Assembly (NCBI GenBank): GCA_001771585.1
Contig: MEUE01000001.1
Span: 496,001 to 560,000, forward strand
Reading direction: 5' to 3'
From: a candidate division WOR-1 bacterium RIFOXYB2_FULL_46_45
GTDB lineage: Bacteria; Margulisbacteria; WOR-1; XYC2-FULL-46-14
Length of the DNA: 64,000 nucleotides
Part shown: one piece after another, positions 33,300-41,925 of the stretch
How the letters are laid out: each line of letters begins with the position of its first letter
Numbering within the stretch: the first letter of the stretch is position 1
Position numbers and translations under genes: made by a program
Notes under the pieces: model-generated
The model's database searches: none
What the model saw: the letters and a program-made list of their open reading frames with translations, nothing else
What the model was told of the DNA's origin: nothing

Positions 33300-33971
33300 T
33301 TATTTTTCCGGCAGCCGGATACTGTACTTGTTTCCTTGTCCGGGGATGATTTCCAAACCGATTTTTCCCTTATGCTCTTTAACCATCAGCGAACAAAAAT
33401 AAAATCCGATCCCGGGCGGAACATCCGCGGCCATTTCCGGAAAATTGGATTTAAACAATGGATCAAAGATGTCTCCGGCGGCCGGAACCGGAATGTTTTT
33501 GGCGCAGTCAACTATTGAGAACAAAACTTCCCGGCCGTCCTTTTTGGCGGACAAGGAAATCCGGCATCTTTTTGTGGACTGTTTGATGCTATTTAAAAGA
33601 ATAATATTAAGCACCCGGTAGAGGACTTCCTGATCGGCAAAAACCTTTAATTTTTCGGGAAGTTCAACTGCCAGCTCCCGATCATGGAGTTCCGCATATT
33701 TTTTTAAAGGATCAAGCCTCCCACCTAATTCCGCGGCATAAAACTCCGATTTTTTTAAGGAAAAATTCTTGTCTTCCGATTTTACCGCCAACTGGATATC
33801 CATTATCAGGCCGGTCAAAACCTCGGCAGCAGTTTTGATGTTGGACAGGCAGTCCTTCTGTTCCATGCTTAAATTCTCATTGGGGAACTTTTCCAGCATC
33901 TCGATACCGGCATTAATGCTGAAAAGCGGACTTTTTAGGTCGTGAATTAAGATATCTTCTATTATTATCAT
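33300..33971 (-). CDS. Small soluble histidine-kinase-like protein
   Basis: A 223-residue protein made of a HisKA-like helix pair and a HATPase-like domain. The H-box is ILIHDLKSPLFSINAGIE at residues 7-24. The ATPase part has VLNIILLNSIKQS (N-box-like) but a degenerate G1 box (VDCAKNIPVP in place of DxGxG), and only GIGFYF in place of G2. ATP binding may be weak, so it could be a phosphotransfer or regulatory partner rather than an active kinase. It overlaps the PorV-like gene by 4 nt. Confidence 0.75.
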   Translation of the reverse strand: MIIIEDILIHDLKSPLFSINAGIEMLEKFPNENLSMEQKDCLSNIKTAAEVLTGLIMDIQLAVKSEDKNFSLKKSEFYAAELGGRLDPLKKYAELHDRELAVELPEKLKVFADQEVLYRVLNIILLNSIKQSTKRCRISLSAKKDGREVLFSIVDCAKNIPVPAAGDIFDPLFKSNFPEMAADVPPGIGFYFCSLMVKEHKGKIGLEIIPGQGNKYSIRLPEK

Positions 33972-34972
33972 TGCGCTTTACCTCTTAATGCCTGTGACGG
34001 TTCGCCGGCATAGCTAAAAGAAAAATAGTTATTGGCAAGGCTTGGATCGTTGTAAAAGGGATGATAGGCATAGTCAAATCGGAAATGGGCAAAGCCAAGT
34101 GAAATGCCATAAGCGGGATCCCAAGTTGTCTTAGAAGAAGACTGCGGATCAATGCTTTGGTCCAGCCCGCACCGCAAAGCCAGGGAATTAATAGGCTGCC
34201 ATTCGATCCCAATATGGGCAAGCGGGGGGCGGGTACTGCTAACCGGCAGGTCAATATCGGTCGCAATTAAAACTTTCCGGTTAAAAACGGTGGGCCTTGT
34301 TGCAGCTCCGATCTTGACCAACGAAGCCAGCGCCTCTTCGGCTCCTCCACTGTAATTTATGACTCCCCCCAAAGAGATCGGTAAGAAATTCTGAACGTTC
34401 AGGCCCAAATATAAAGACGGGTTAACCGCCAGCCTCATGCCAAAATCACCGCTATAGCCGGCCGCGGTCTGATTGACCCCGCCGGAAAATCCGCGGTCAA
34501 AATATTTTAAATTGAGGCCAAGAAAAAGCTCTCTTCCGTACAAAAAAAACCGGTTGGCGGGCGTTCCGTAACTGATCACAAAAAGATTGTCGTGGTAGTC
34601 GGTGTTTACAACCTAGCCGTTCACAATCGTCGGGATCCCGGTAACTCCAGTAGAGATAAAACCAGCCCCGACGGTGCCAAAAACCGCCGGCACAACGCCG
34701 GAATATTCCCGATAGTAGATCTCATCCAGTAAATTTGTATACATTGCCATCGCCGAAGGACCTTTAATTCCCGCGATTCCGGCCGGATTAATGAAGGGAG
34801 CATCGGCATCCTCAACAACCGCAACAAACGCCCTACCCATTCCTATCGGCCTGGCGCCGCCTCCAATGGTCATCGCATCATCGGTTATGCCAACCAAAGC
34901 GCCAAAGACAAAAGGAGAAGACAAAAACAAAAGACAGCCGGCAATACCGGACTTAAAAATAAATTTTTTCAT
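33968..34972 (-). pseudogene. PorV/UPF0164-like outer-membrane protein interrupted by one in-frame TAG
   Basis: Read through, this is a ~334-residue outer-membrane beta-barrel of the PorV/UPF0164 type. It has a signal peptide, then GGGARPIGMGRAFVAVVEDA and APFINPAGIAGIKG near residues 35-65, typical of the family, and a C-terminal run of amphipathic strands ending NNYFSFSYAGEP. One amber codon at 34613-34615 stops the frame after GIPTIVNG; the same frame continues at once with VVNTDYHDNLFVISYG. Frames on either side are intact and coupled to their neighbours, so this is a fresh nonsense mutation, a consensus error or a readthrough site. Confidence 0.8.
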
Positions 34973-36060
34973 TTGATTATCGCAATCTTGCTTCTTCCCA
35001 ATATTTTTGCCTGGCCGCCTTCTCTGGCAACCACATGCACAATATAAACTCCGATACTGACAAAAGATTTGAATCCGGTTATTCCGCTCCAGACAATCTC
35101 ATTTGTCCCGGCGCGTCCACCGTCTGAACCGGAAGGGGCGTCATACTGCCAAACCCGCTCCCCGCGAATGTTGTAGAGATAAACGGATATATTCGCGTCC
35201 CTGCTCAAACCATAGGTGATCGTCGTCACCCCTTCGGCCGGATTAAACGGGTTTTTAGCGCTGAGAACCGGCGCTGTCAGGAAAAGGTCGAGAGCCTCAA
35301 TCTTGAAAGCCTGCGAAAGTGTGCCGCTCTGGTTATCGTCATTAACCACCGTCAAATCCCATATTCCGGGAGTTTTTCCGGTAATATCGAAAATGCAGGT
35401 TATTTTTGAAGAAGATACGATCACCACGCTTGTTCCCGCCAAATCCCCCTCTCCGGTTTTTAATAATTTTACTCCCGCATTTGACCTGAAGGCGCTGCCG
35501 GAAACCTCAACATTAACCGGAGCATTGCTGAATCCATGGTCCGGAGAAACGGACGAGATTTGCGGCGCCGGATAAGTCACGGAAAAGGCGGAAGACAAAG
35601 AACCGGAACGGTTATCGGGATTAATTACGGTCACATTCCACAGCCCTCCGGCCGCTCCGGTCAAATCAAAAGTACAGGTGATCGTCCCGGAATTCACAAC
35701 GGAGACATTGGCAGCATTAATATCGGTTTCCCCGCTTTTGGTCAGTTTTACCGAAGCGCCGGCGACAAAATTTGCCCCGGCCAGGTTTGTAATATTTATT
35801 GCGGCGGTATTCTGCCCGCTACCGGGAGTGATCGAGGTTACAATGGGAGCAAGGGCGGAGACAGAAAAGTAGACGCTCCGCAAAAATCCTTCGCCAACAA
35901 CAAAATTCACGCCTGTTAAAACATTAAGCTGGCGGGCGCGCCCGATTAAATTTAATTTATAAGAGACGGAATTCATAAACTCCGCCTGGCTTTCAATCGC
36001 TTCCAACGCCATCGCGCTTACCCCCGTCAATATAATTAATAAACTTATAATCCATTTCAT
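34969..36060 (-). CDS. Exported protein with two IPT/TIG domains and FlgD-like C-terminal domain
   Basis: A 363-residue surface protein. A signal peptide (1-19) is followed by about 70 residues, then two IPT/TIG immunoglobulin-like domains (PIVTSITPGSGQNTAAINITN near 90; PQISSVSPDHGFSNAPVNVEV near 175). The final 85 residues (NPFNPAEGVTTITYGL, VYLYNIRGERVWQ, IGVYIVHVVAREGGQAK) form a FlgD-Ig/T9SS-CTD-like domain. Such domains mark secreted or cell-surface proteins. It overlaps the PorV-like gene by 4 nt, and PorV carries CTD proteins in type 9 secretion, so the two may work together (inference). Confidence 0.85.
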   Translation of the reverse strand: MKWIISLLIILTGVSAMALEAIESQAEFMNSVSYKLNLIGRARQLNVLTGVNFVVGEGFLRSVYFSVSALAPIVTSITPGSGQNTAAINITNLAGANFVAGASVKLTKSGETDINAANVSVVNSGTITCTFDLTGAAGGLWNVTVINPDNRSGSLSSAFSVTYPAPQISSVSPDHGFSNAPVNVEVSGSAFRSNAGVKLLKTGEGDLAGTSVVIVSSSKITCIFDITGKTPGIWDLTVVNDDNQSGTLSQAFKIEALDLFLTAPVLSAKNPFNPAEGVTTITYGLSRDANISVYLYNIRGERVWQYDAPSGSDGGRAGTNEIVWSGITGFKSFVSIGVYIVHVVAREGGQAKILGRSKIAIIK

Positions 36061-36072
36061 TTTCTCGTTTGG

Positions 36073-37896
36073 CTAAATTTTTGAAATCGTTATATAGCCT
36101 CCAAATATTCGATCACCGCTCCCCGTATTGACAAAGACCGAGACATAATTTGTCGCGGTCGAATCCGTAGCCGTTATACTTATTTCCGTGCCGACAACTC
36201 CGGTACCCAAACTTGTAGCAGTAGTCTGATCGCTTATATCGTTTGCCCGAACCGTGATCGCATTGTTGGTGTCCGATCCATAAACTAAAACATGAGTGGC
36301 CTGATATCCTGTTGGTATTGCCTTAAAAGCAACTCCCTGGCCAGTGCCTGAAGCCTGGACATATCTTCCGGATTGGTCCGCAAACAGATTGTCGTCTGTA
36401 TCATCCGTAATAAAATCATTCGGCAACAATTTTATTCTTGTCACCGAACCGTGCCAGCCGGAAAGCTCCGACAATTTAATTGCGATAGTATTTGTCGAAT
36501 CGACAAAAAGCATATCATTACCGCTTGTATCAACATATTTGGCGGCATCGTCCACTTCAACTCTTGTCATCCTGCCAATCGCCGGCGCAGTCTGGCCAAT
36601 TGTGGAATTATTAATCGTTTTACTCGTCAACGCCTGTACGTCGGAAGTTCCTACCACAGCGCCGGTCACTCCATGGACTTCCGTTGAAGCGCCAATATGC
36701 GTATCAATCTGCGGGTGAGTATTGGTGCCAATATTTGTCAAATTTGTATGCGAAATCTGCCCTCCCGAGGCGGTGCCGCTATGAGCATGGTTGGCATTAG
36801 TAAAATCGGCGATCGTCGGAATTATCAATGTCTTGTTCGTCAGTGTCTGTAAATCACTGGTCCCAACCAGGTCTCCCGTTACCCCGTGCGTGGCGGTCGC
36901 GGTAGCATGGGCATTCAGCGCGGAAGCGGAAAGAACTCCGGAAAGATTGGAGCCATCCCCGTAATATGCCGCCGCCGTTACTGTACCGGTAGTGTTGATC
37001 CCGGTGCTTCCGGAAATAAGCCCGGAGGTGATGGTCTTGTTCGTCAGTGTCTGTAAATCACTGGTCCCAACCAGGTCTCCCGTTACCCCGTGCGTGGCGG
37101 TCGCGGTAGCATGGGCATTCAGCGCGGAGGCGGAAAGAACTCCGGAAAGATTGGAGCCATCCCCGTAATATGCCGCCGCCGTGGCAACTCCAGTCGTATT
37201 GATCGCTGTTGTACCGATAATTATTCCGCCGGAAAAAATTTTGTTTGTTAATGTCTGCGAGCCGGAAATAGTAGCAACGGTGGAATCAATTGAAACTATC
37301 CCGGTTGCCGTTATCGGGCCTCCGATTAACCCCTGTCCCGTATCTATCTGTGTAACGCTTCCTCCACCTGTCCCGGTAGCAGTCAAAGTTACCTGCCCCA
37401 CTCCAGTCCCCTCATCTCCGGAAACAGAAACTCCGGAACCGGCAATGATCTTTTTTACAAACTGCCCGGAAGCAACTTTGGCATTTGTAATAGACCCATC
37501 AACAACCGTATCGGCTACCGCCGATTTCATGGAATAACCAACTGAAACAAGCTGCGATCTGGGGCTTAAGGCTTCGCTTCCGACAGATACCTGCAAATAG
37601 CGGTCTGCAGACTGAAAAACCGTACTTGTGATAGCAGTTGTGCCGCCAAGCAGGACACTAAAAACTCCCTGACTGTCCGGTGTTATCGAATGAGACTCCG
37701 GCCCCCAGACACTGCTGCCGCCGGAAACAGCGTCAAAAATCTCAAAAACCACGGTCCGCTGGCTGGTTATCGGATTACCGCCGGAATCGGTCAGCCTTCC
37801 TTCATAAGAAAGCCTGCTGGGAATCGCACCAAAAGCTATCTCGGCACAAACGATAAAAAAAACAAATAAAAAGAACCGTATTTTTTTTGTGACCAT
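36073..37896 (-). CDS. Exported fibre-like repeat protein
   Basis: A 607-residue exported protein. The signal peptide ends around residue 23 (AEIAFG), followed by a conserved head (IPSRLSYEGRLTDSGGNPI, FEIFDAVSGG) seen in surface fibre proteins. Residues 200-400 are Gly/Thr/Ala/Ser-rich tandem repeats with NTTGxxTAAAYYGDGSNLSG and THGVTGDLVGTSDLQTLTNK units. These are reminiscent of phage tail-fibre and trimeric coiled surface proteins. The C-terminal 150 residues form a distinct domain. It is likely a cell-surface fibre. It lies 6 nt after a receiver gene and 12 nt before the TIG protein gene. Confidence 0.75.
   Translation of the reverse strand: MVTKKIRFFLFVFFIVCAEIAFGAIPSRLSYEGRLTDSGGNPITSQRTVVFEIFDAVSGGSSVWGPESHSITPDSQGVFSVLLGGTTAITSTVFQSADRYLQVSVGSEALSPRSQLVSVGYSMKSAVADTVVDGSITNAKVASGQFVKKIIAGSGVSVSGDEGTGVGQVTLTATGTGGGSVTQIDTGQGLIGGPITATGIVSIDSTVATISGSQTLTNKIFSGGIIIGTTAINTTGVATAAAYYGDGSNLSGVLSASALNAHATATATHGVTGDLVGTSDLQTLTNKTITSGLISGSTGINTTGTVTAAAYYGDGSNLSGVLSASALNAHATATATHGVTGDLVGTSDLQTLTNKTLIIPTIADFTNANHAHSGTASGGQISHTNLTNIGTNTHPQIDTHIGASTEVHGVTGAVVGTSDVQALTSKTINNSTIGQTAPAIGRMTRVEVDDAAKYVDTSGNDMLFVDSTNTIAIKLSELSGWHGSVTRIKLLPNDFITDDTDDNLFADQSGRYVQASGTGQGVAFKAIPTGYQATHVLVYGSDTNNAITVRANDISDQTTATSLGTGVVGTEISITATDSTATNYVSVFVNTGSGDRIFGGYITISKI
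36831..36978 (-). repeat. 148-bp intragenic repeat of the fibre gene, copy A
   Basis: It is nearly identical to 37035-37182, with an offset of 204 bp (68 codons). It encodes the AAAYYGDGSNLSG...HGVTGDLVG...LQTLTNK unit. Confidence 0.85.
37035..37182 (-). repeat. 148-bp intragenic repeat of the fibre gene, copy B
   Basis: Second copy of the 36831-36978 unit, with one visible base difference. Such near-identity allows copy-number change by recombination or slippage. Confidence 0.85.
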
Positions 37897-37902
37897 GAAT
37901 TT

Positions 37903-38292
37903 CTACTGCTTATTGTCCAAATGATACACTACGAGTTCAAAGAGTTTTTCCGGATCAAACGGTTTTTTGAGATAAATATTGGCCCCGGATTCATAGCCGG
38001 CGCGCCCATCTTTTGCGCCGGTACGGGCCGTCAGCATAATTATCGAAGTCGCTCTTTTGCCTGTCGATTGCTCGCTTTCCCTTATCCTTTTTGCCACACT
38101 GTACCCGTCAAGTTTTGGAATCATGACATCCAGTATTACCAGATCCGGATTTTCCTGATTATACTTTTCTATCGCTTCATCCCCGTCACCGGCGCCAATA
38201 ACTTCATAACCGCCGGCGGCAAAGCGCCCCGCAATAAGGCTTAAAACATGTTCTTCGTCTTCAACAACTAAAATCTTTCTTATAACGTTCAT
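37903..38292 (-). CDS. Stand-alone receiver-domain protein
   Basis: A 129-residue CheY-like protein: acidic residues E11/D12, phospho-acceptor D55 in LVILDVMIPKLDGY, T in MLTARTG, K in YLKKPFDP. No output domain. It overlaps the preceding receiver gene by 4 nt and directly precedes the fibre gene. Confidence 0.92.
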   Translation of the reverse strand: MNVIRKILVVEDEEHVLSLIAGRFAAGGYEVIGAGDGDEAIEKYNQENPDLVILDVMIPKLDGYSVAKRIRESEQSTGKRATSIIMLTARTGAKDGRAGYESGANIYLKKPFDPEKLFELVVYHLDNKQ

Positions 38293-38663
38293 TTTGCCTC
38301 CTGTTTTTTTAATACGTTTTCAATCTTATTTATTAATAAGTCCAGTTTGATAGGTTTTAAGATAAAATCCGCCGCTCCCAGGCCAAAGAATTTTTTTCCC
38401 CCATCCCGGCTGGGCATTGCGGTCAAAACAATAATTGGAATATCTTTTGTCGATTCATTCCGCTTTAATTCGATCATGGCCTGCGATCCATCCATCACCG
38501 GCAGGATAAAATCCAACAGGATAAGATCGGGTCTCTGCAGTGCTTTATCCAGGCATTCTTCCCCGTCATTCGCCGTAATCACTTCCAAACCGGATTTTTT
38601 AAGCCGATCCTCGAGTATTTTAACCACAAACGGTTCATCGTCAACAACCAAAATTTTTGTCAT
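38289..38663 (-). CDS. Stand-alone receiver-domain protein
   Basis: A 124-residue CheY-like protein with D8/D9, phospho-acceptor D51 in LLLDFILPVMDG, T in VLTAMPS and K in FILKPIK. No output domain. It is linked by 4-nt overlaps to the kinase before it and the receiver after it. Confidence 0.92.
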   Translation of the reverse strand: MTKILVVDDEPFVVKILEDRLKKSGLEVITANDGEECLDKALQRPDLILLDFILPVMDGSQAMIELKRNESTKDIPIIVLTAMPSRDGGKKFFGLGAADFILKPIKLDLLINKIENVLKKQEAK

Positions 38664-39382
38664 GTTCTACCTCCCTCGGAATTTTTTAAAAGGGGGATCG
38701 CAATAGAGGCTTTTGTCCCTTCCCCTTTTTTGCTTTCTATTTTAATTTCCCCGCCATTGAGCTCTACAAGCGCCTTGGCAATAGATAATCCAAGTCCTAT
38801 GCCCTGCCGGCCGGGACCGATTATTCTGGTCAATTGCTCAAATTTTTTAAAAATACGGGGAAGCATTTTTGGATCGATACCGCAGCCATAATCTTCTACG
38901 CTTATGGTTATACGATCGGCAGCTGCCGCGGAAACCCTTATTTCTTTTCCCGTGCAGCTGAATTTGATCGCGTTATCCAGCAGTTTGATTAAGGCATCGG
39001 AAATGCTTTGCTGATCGATATAGGCATAAGGAAGATAGGTCGAAGCTCTTTTAACCACGGTTATCCGCTTAAGCTCCAAATCCCCTTTCATCATAAGGAT
39101 ACAATCGTTAATAAGCCTTAAGATATCCGTCTTTTCTTTTTTTAAGTTGATCTTGGCCGACTGAATCCTGTAAATATCGATTAAATCGTCGATAATAACT
39201 CCCAGACGCCGACTGTCTTTTTCCGCCATTTTAAGATAATCCCGCTGCAAGGGAGAAATCTCTCCGGTAAAACCGCCAAGAAAATATTCGAGAGTCCACT
39301 GGATCGTGGTCAATGGGGTACGCATCTCGTGGGAAATCAAGTCTATAAAATCTTCTTTCAGTTTTTCCTCTTTAATGCTCAT
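38660..39382 (-). CDS. Soluble histidine kinase
   Basis: A 240-residue kinase with no sensor domain. The H-box FIDLISHEMRTPLTTIQW is at residues 12-29. The HATPase has LIKLLDNAIKFS (N-box), VEDYGCGIDPKMLPRIFKKFEQ (G1/F-box) and GIGLGLSIAKALVELNGG (G2). All catalytic motifs look intact. It overlaps the hybrid kinase before it and the receiver after it by 4 nt each, so its input must come from partner proteins. Confidence 0.92.
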   Translation of the reverse strand: MSIKEEKLKEDFIDLISHEMRTPLTTIQWTLEYFLGGFTGEISPLQRDYLKMAEKDSRRLGVIIDDLIDIYRIQSAKINLKKEKTDILRLINDCILMMKGDLELKRITVVKRASTYLPYAYIDQQSISDALIKLLDNAIKFSCTGKEIRVSAAAADRITISVEDYGCGIDPKMLPRIFKKFEQLTRIIGPGRQGIGLGLSIAKALVELNGGEIKIESKKGEGTKASIAIPLLKNSEGGRT

Positions 39383-41319
39383 TCCTGTTTTTCCTGTTTG
39401 CTTTTATTGCGGATATCAACCGGAAATTCGATTGTAAAAGTGGTTCCAAGCCCTTCTTCCGAATCAACCCAGATATTGCCCGAAAGTGCCCCCACCATCT
39501 CTTTTACAAGAGACAAACCCAACCCTGTCCCCCGCTCCTTCTCCGCAAAAATACGCACAAACTTGTCAAAGATACGGCTGCACTCTTCTTTGGTAAGAAA
39601 AGTACCCTGGTTCATGATCTCGATGCGAAAAGAACCGTTTTGCCCGTAAGCCCGAACCTCTATGCCGTTTCCCGACGGTGTATATTTAACGGCATTGTCG
39701 ACCAGGTTCATCAAAATTCTAATCAGCATGTCTTCGTCGCTGAAGATTTGTTTTGACGGCCTTTCCGCCGCTATCCGCAAAACAATCTTCTTTTTTTCAA
39801 GCGACAGTTTAAACGCCTCTTTGACGTTTTCAAATATGGACGCCAGGTTGATTTCCTTCACTTTTATCGGCAATTGCCCCGATTCTATTTTTGAAATATC
39901 CAGCATGTTTTCGGTAAAGTTTAACAGCCGGTCTATTTGCTGGGAAATAACCCTTAAACTTTCTTTTTGCTCCTGGCTGGCATTCTCCTCAAACGACTGA
40001 AGCCGTGAAGACAATATCCCCTGCACCATCCAAAGAGGATTGATGATTTCATGTGCCACATAATCCATGAATTCCGATTTAAGCGCATCAAACCGCCTCA
40101 ATTTTTTGTTGGCTTCTTTGAGTCCCGCAAGGGTCTTTTTTATTTCCCAGGTCTTTTCTTCGATCGCCGATTCGAGTTTTTGCGCGGATCTGCGCAACTC
40201 GTCCTCCAACAAACGCTTTTCTCCGATATCCGAAATAATTACAACCTTGCCGGATATTTTTCCCGAACAATCCCTTAAGGGAAAAAGAGAAAAATGGGCA
40301 GCAAAAGCCGATCCGTCCCTGCGTTTTGCCATATATTCTTCGCTGGAGCGTTCCCCTTGCAAGACAAGGTTCGGACTAAGTTCGGAGACAAGAAAAGAAA
40401 GATTCTTTCCCAAAAGATCTTCCTCTTTATATCCGTACATCCTGACTGCCGCCTCGTTAAAGTAGCGGATAATATTCTCCGTGTCTGTAATGATCACTCC
40501 TTCCAACATATCTTTTACCACGCAGGAGAGCATCTCGTTCCTCTCTTCTCTTAGTTTTCTCTCGGTAATATCGATCATAATCCCGGTAATGGTAATTTCT
40601 TTCCCGTCGCCGCCGCGCAAGGAAATCCCCACATCTTTAATCCATTTTATGGTCTCTTTGTCTTTGTGGAGCATCCGATATTCGCACTCAAATTTTCCCT
40701 GTTTCTTTATCTGCTCAAACTTATCAATGGCTTTGTCCTTATCTGCCGGATAAACCTGCCGGAACCACAAACTGCCGTCGGCAAGCCATTCCGACTGTTT
40801 AAATCCGAATAATTCTTCCACCTTTTCATTGACATACAATGTATTATTATCGGTATTATTATCGACAACAGAGGTTTCATAAACTACGGCAGGGATCAGG
40901 GACAAAAGGCGTCGGTATTTGCTTTCGCTGTACCGTAAAATCGTATTCTGTTCTTCTTTTTCTTTTAGAAGCAGATTGATGCGTTCGCCGATAAACTCGA
41001 TTGAAGCCGGCTTCAAGATGTAATCGTCTATCTTTTCCTTGAAAGCATTAATGGAAGAATCCAAACTGGCGTAAGCGGTCATGACAATAAAACTTGTGTT
41101 TTTGCTTTCCTTTTTGGCTTCCGAGATAAAATCCTGGCCGTCGACATCCGGAAGTTTTTTGTCTATCAGGGCAACATCGGGATGGCGCTTGCTTATAATC
41201 TTCCTTGCCGTCTCTCCATCCTGTGCGGTTAAAATCTCATAACCATTCAAAGAAAGAGCTTCCTTCGTTTCTTCTAAAAACGCCTTATCGTCATCCACAA
41301 GAAGGACGGAATGGCTCAT
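39379..41319 (-). CDS. Receiver-PAS-PAS histidine kinase
   Basis: A 646-residue soluble kinase. The receiver domain (residues 1-125, phospho-acceptor D53 in LIDKKLPD) comes first, then a PAS/PAC (SKYRRLLSLIPAVVYETS to GIMIDITERK) and a second PAS (MLEGVIITDTENIIRYFN to VVIISDIGEKR). A coiled coil leads to the H-box DYVAHEIINPLWMVQ and a HATPase domain with LMNLVDNAVKYTPSG and GTGLGLSLVKEMVGALSG. A receiver at the N-terminus makes it a likely second step in a phosphorelay. Confidence 0.93.
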   Translation of the reverse strand: MSHSVLLVDDDKAFLEETKEALSLNGYEILTAQDGETARKIISKRHPDVALIDKKLPDVDGQDFISEAKKESKNTSFIVMTAYASLDSSINAFKEKIDDYILKPASIEFIGERINLLLKEKEEQNTILRYSESKYRRLLSLIPAVVYETSVVDNNTDNNTLYVNEKVEELFGFKQSEWLADGSLWFRQVYPADKDKAIDKFEQIKKQGKFECEYRMLHKDKETIKWIKDVGISLRGGDGKEITITGIMIDITERKLREERNEMLSCVVKDMLEGVIITDTENIIRYFNEAAVRMYGYKEEDLLGKNLSFLVSELSPNLVLQGERSSEEYMAKRRDGSAFAAHFSLFPLRDCSGKISGKVVIISDIGEKRLLEDELRRSAQKLESAIEEKTWEIKKTLAGLKEANKKLRRFDALKSEFMDYVAHEIINPLWMVQGILSSRLQSFEENASQEQKESLRVISQQIDRLLNFTENMLDISKIESGQLPIKVKEINLASIFENVKEAFKLSLEKKKIVLRIAAERPSKQIFSDEDMLIRILMNLVDNAVKYTPSGNGIEVRAYGQNGSFRIEIMNQGTFLTKEECSRIFDKFVRIFAEKERGTGLGLSLVKEMVGALSGNIWVDSEEGLGTTFTIEFPVDIRNKSKQEKQE

Positions 41320-41582
41320 AACAAACGTTTAACCGCTTTTCCCGCCAGCTCGCGGTAACACATTATAATATTGCGCCACAACCCCCTCCAAATTCCTGCC
41401 CCCTCCCACTGCGAAGCCAAAAGATGGGATTCATTCTTCCATTGATTAAAATCCCCCATAACCGAGACCTGTTGGGCATTGTGATCCCACACCGCAAAAT
41501 GAAACCCTTCTATCCAGCCAATCGACATATTATATTGACCTCTGCCGGCCAGTTTGTTATTCTTTAAAAGCGCTTTTTTCAT
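41316..41582 (-). CDS. Orphan CBM48-like (branching-enzyme N-domain) protein
   Basis: An 88-residue protein. Residues 20-70 (IGWIEGFHFAVWDHNAQQVS, VMGDFNQWKNESHLL, GAGIWRGLW) match the CBM48/E-set domain of glycogen-branching enzymes, but no GH13 catalytic part follows in any frame. It may be a glucan-sensing module like the AMPK beta subunit, or a decayed glgB fragment. It is the first gene of the signalling operon and overlaps the hybrid kinase gene by 4 nt, which favours a kept function. A good promoter lies directly upstream. Confidence 0.7.
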   Translation of the reverse strand: MKKALLKNNKLAGRGQYNMSIGWIEGFHFAVWDHNAQQVSVMGDFNQWKNESHLLASQWEGAGIWRGLWRNIIMCYRELAGKAVKRLL

Positions 41583-41589
41583 TGCAACA

Positions 41590-41618
41590 ATTAAAGGTTA
41601 AAACAAAAAACAATCCAA
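41590..41618 (-). promoter_or_regulatory. Promoter of the signalling/surface operon
   Basis: Reverse strand TTGGAT (41613-41618), 17 nt, TTTAAT (41590-41595), then ATG after 7 nt. It is the only clear promoter upstream of the coupled genes running from 41582 down to 27154. The first gene would be leaderless. Confidence 0.6.
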
Positions 41619-41726
41619 TTGCCAAATTCAACTTTTGATTGACTTCTTTCTACTTTGGATTTTTATCTATTAGAAGAGGATAGCCATGATGAGGATCGAC
41701 AGGACAAGAAGATATCGCGGTTGGAA

Positions 41727-41906
41727 TTAGCCCTGTAATTTTCCTTCAATCGCCCAGTCGGCTTTGTCGACGTCTTCAAAAATGATATGAGTGGCTCCGG
41801 GAGGACAGCCGCAGTTTTTTTGGATCACCTGTTCAATTTCGGACGCGACCTGTTCTTTTTGTTCGCGGGTCCTGCCCTTCCACCACGAAACTCGTATTAC
41901 TGGCAT
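41727..41906 (-). CDS. 4-oxalocrotonate tautomerase-like protein
   Basis: A 59-residue tautomerase-superfamily protein. The start at 41906 puts the catalytic proline second in the gene (MPVIRVSWWKGRTREQK), hence Pro1 after Met removal. Arg near residue 11 is present. The C-terminal half (GATHIIFEDVDKADWAIEG) fits the family. The substrate is unknown. The longer frame to 41927 would overlap the rarA start. TATAAT on the reverse strand (41916-41921) lies 9 nt before the ATG, so the mRNA is nearly or fully leaderless. It is divergent from rarA with 19 nt between start codons. Confidence 0.85.
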   Translation of the reverse strand: MPVIRVSWWKGRTREQKEQVASEIEQVIQKNCGCPPGATHIIFEDVDKADWAIEGKLQG

Positions 41907-41925
41907 TGTGGTAGAATTATACCAC
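41907..41925. promoter_or_regulatory. 19-bp palindromic bidirectional promoter (tautomerase / rarA)
   Basis: The whole spacer between the two start codons is near-palindromic: TGTGGTAGAATTATACCAC. TAGAAT (41912-41917) faces rarA and TATAAT (reverse of 41916-41921) faces the tautomerase; the boxes overlap by two bases. Both mRNAs would start at or next to the ATG. Confidence 0.75.

Noticed and set aside
36831-37182. CRISPR array
   Set aside because: The repeats are long, coding and within one exported protein; no short regular repeats with unique spacers.
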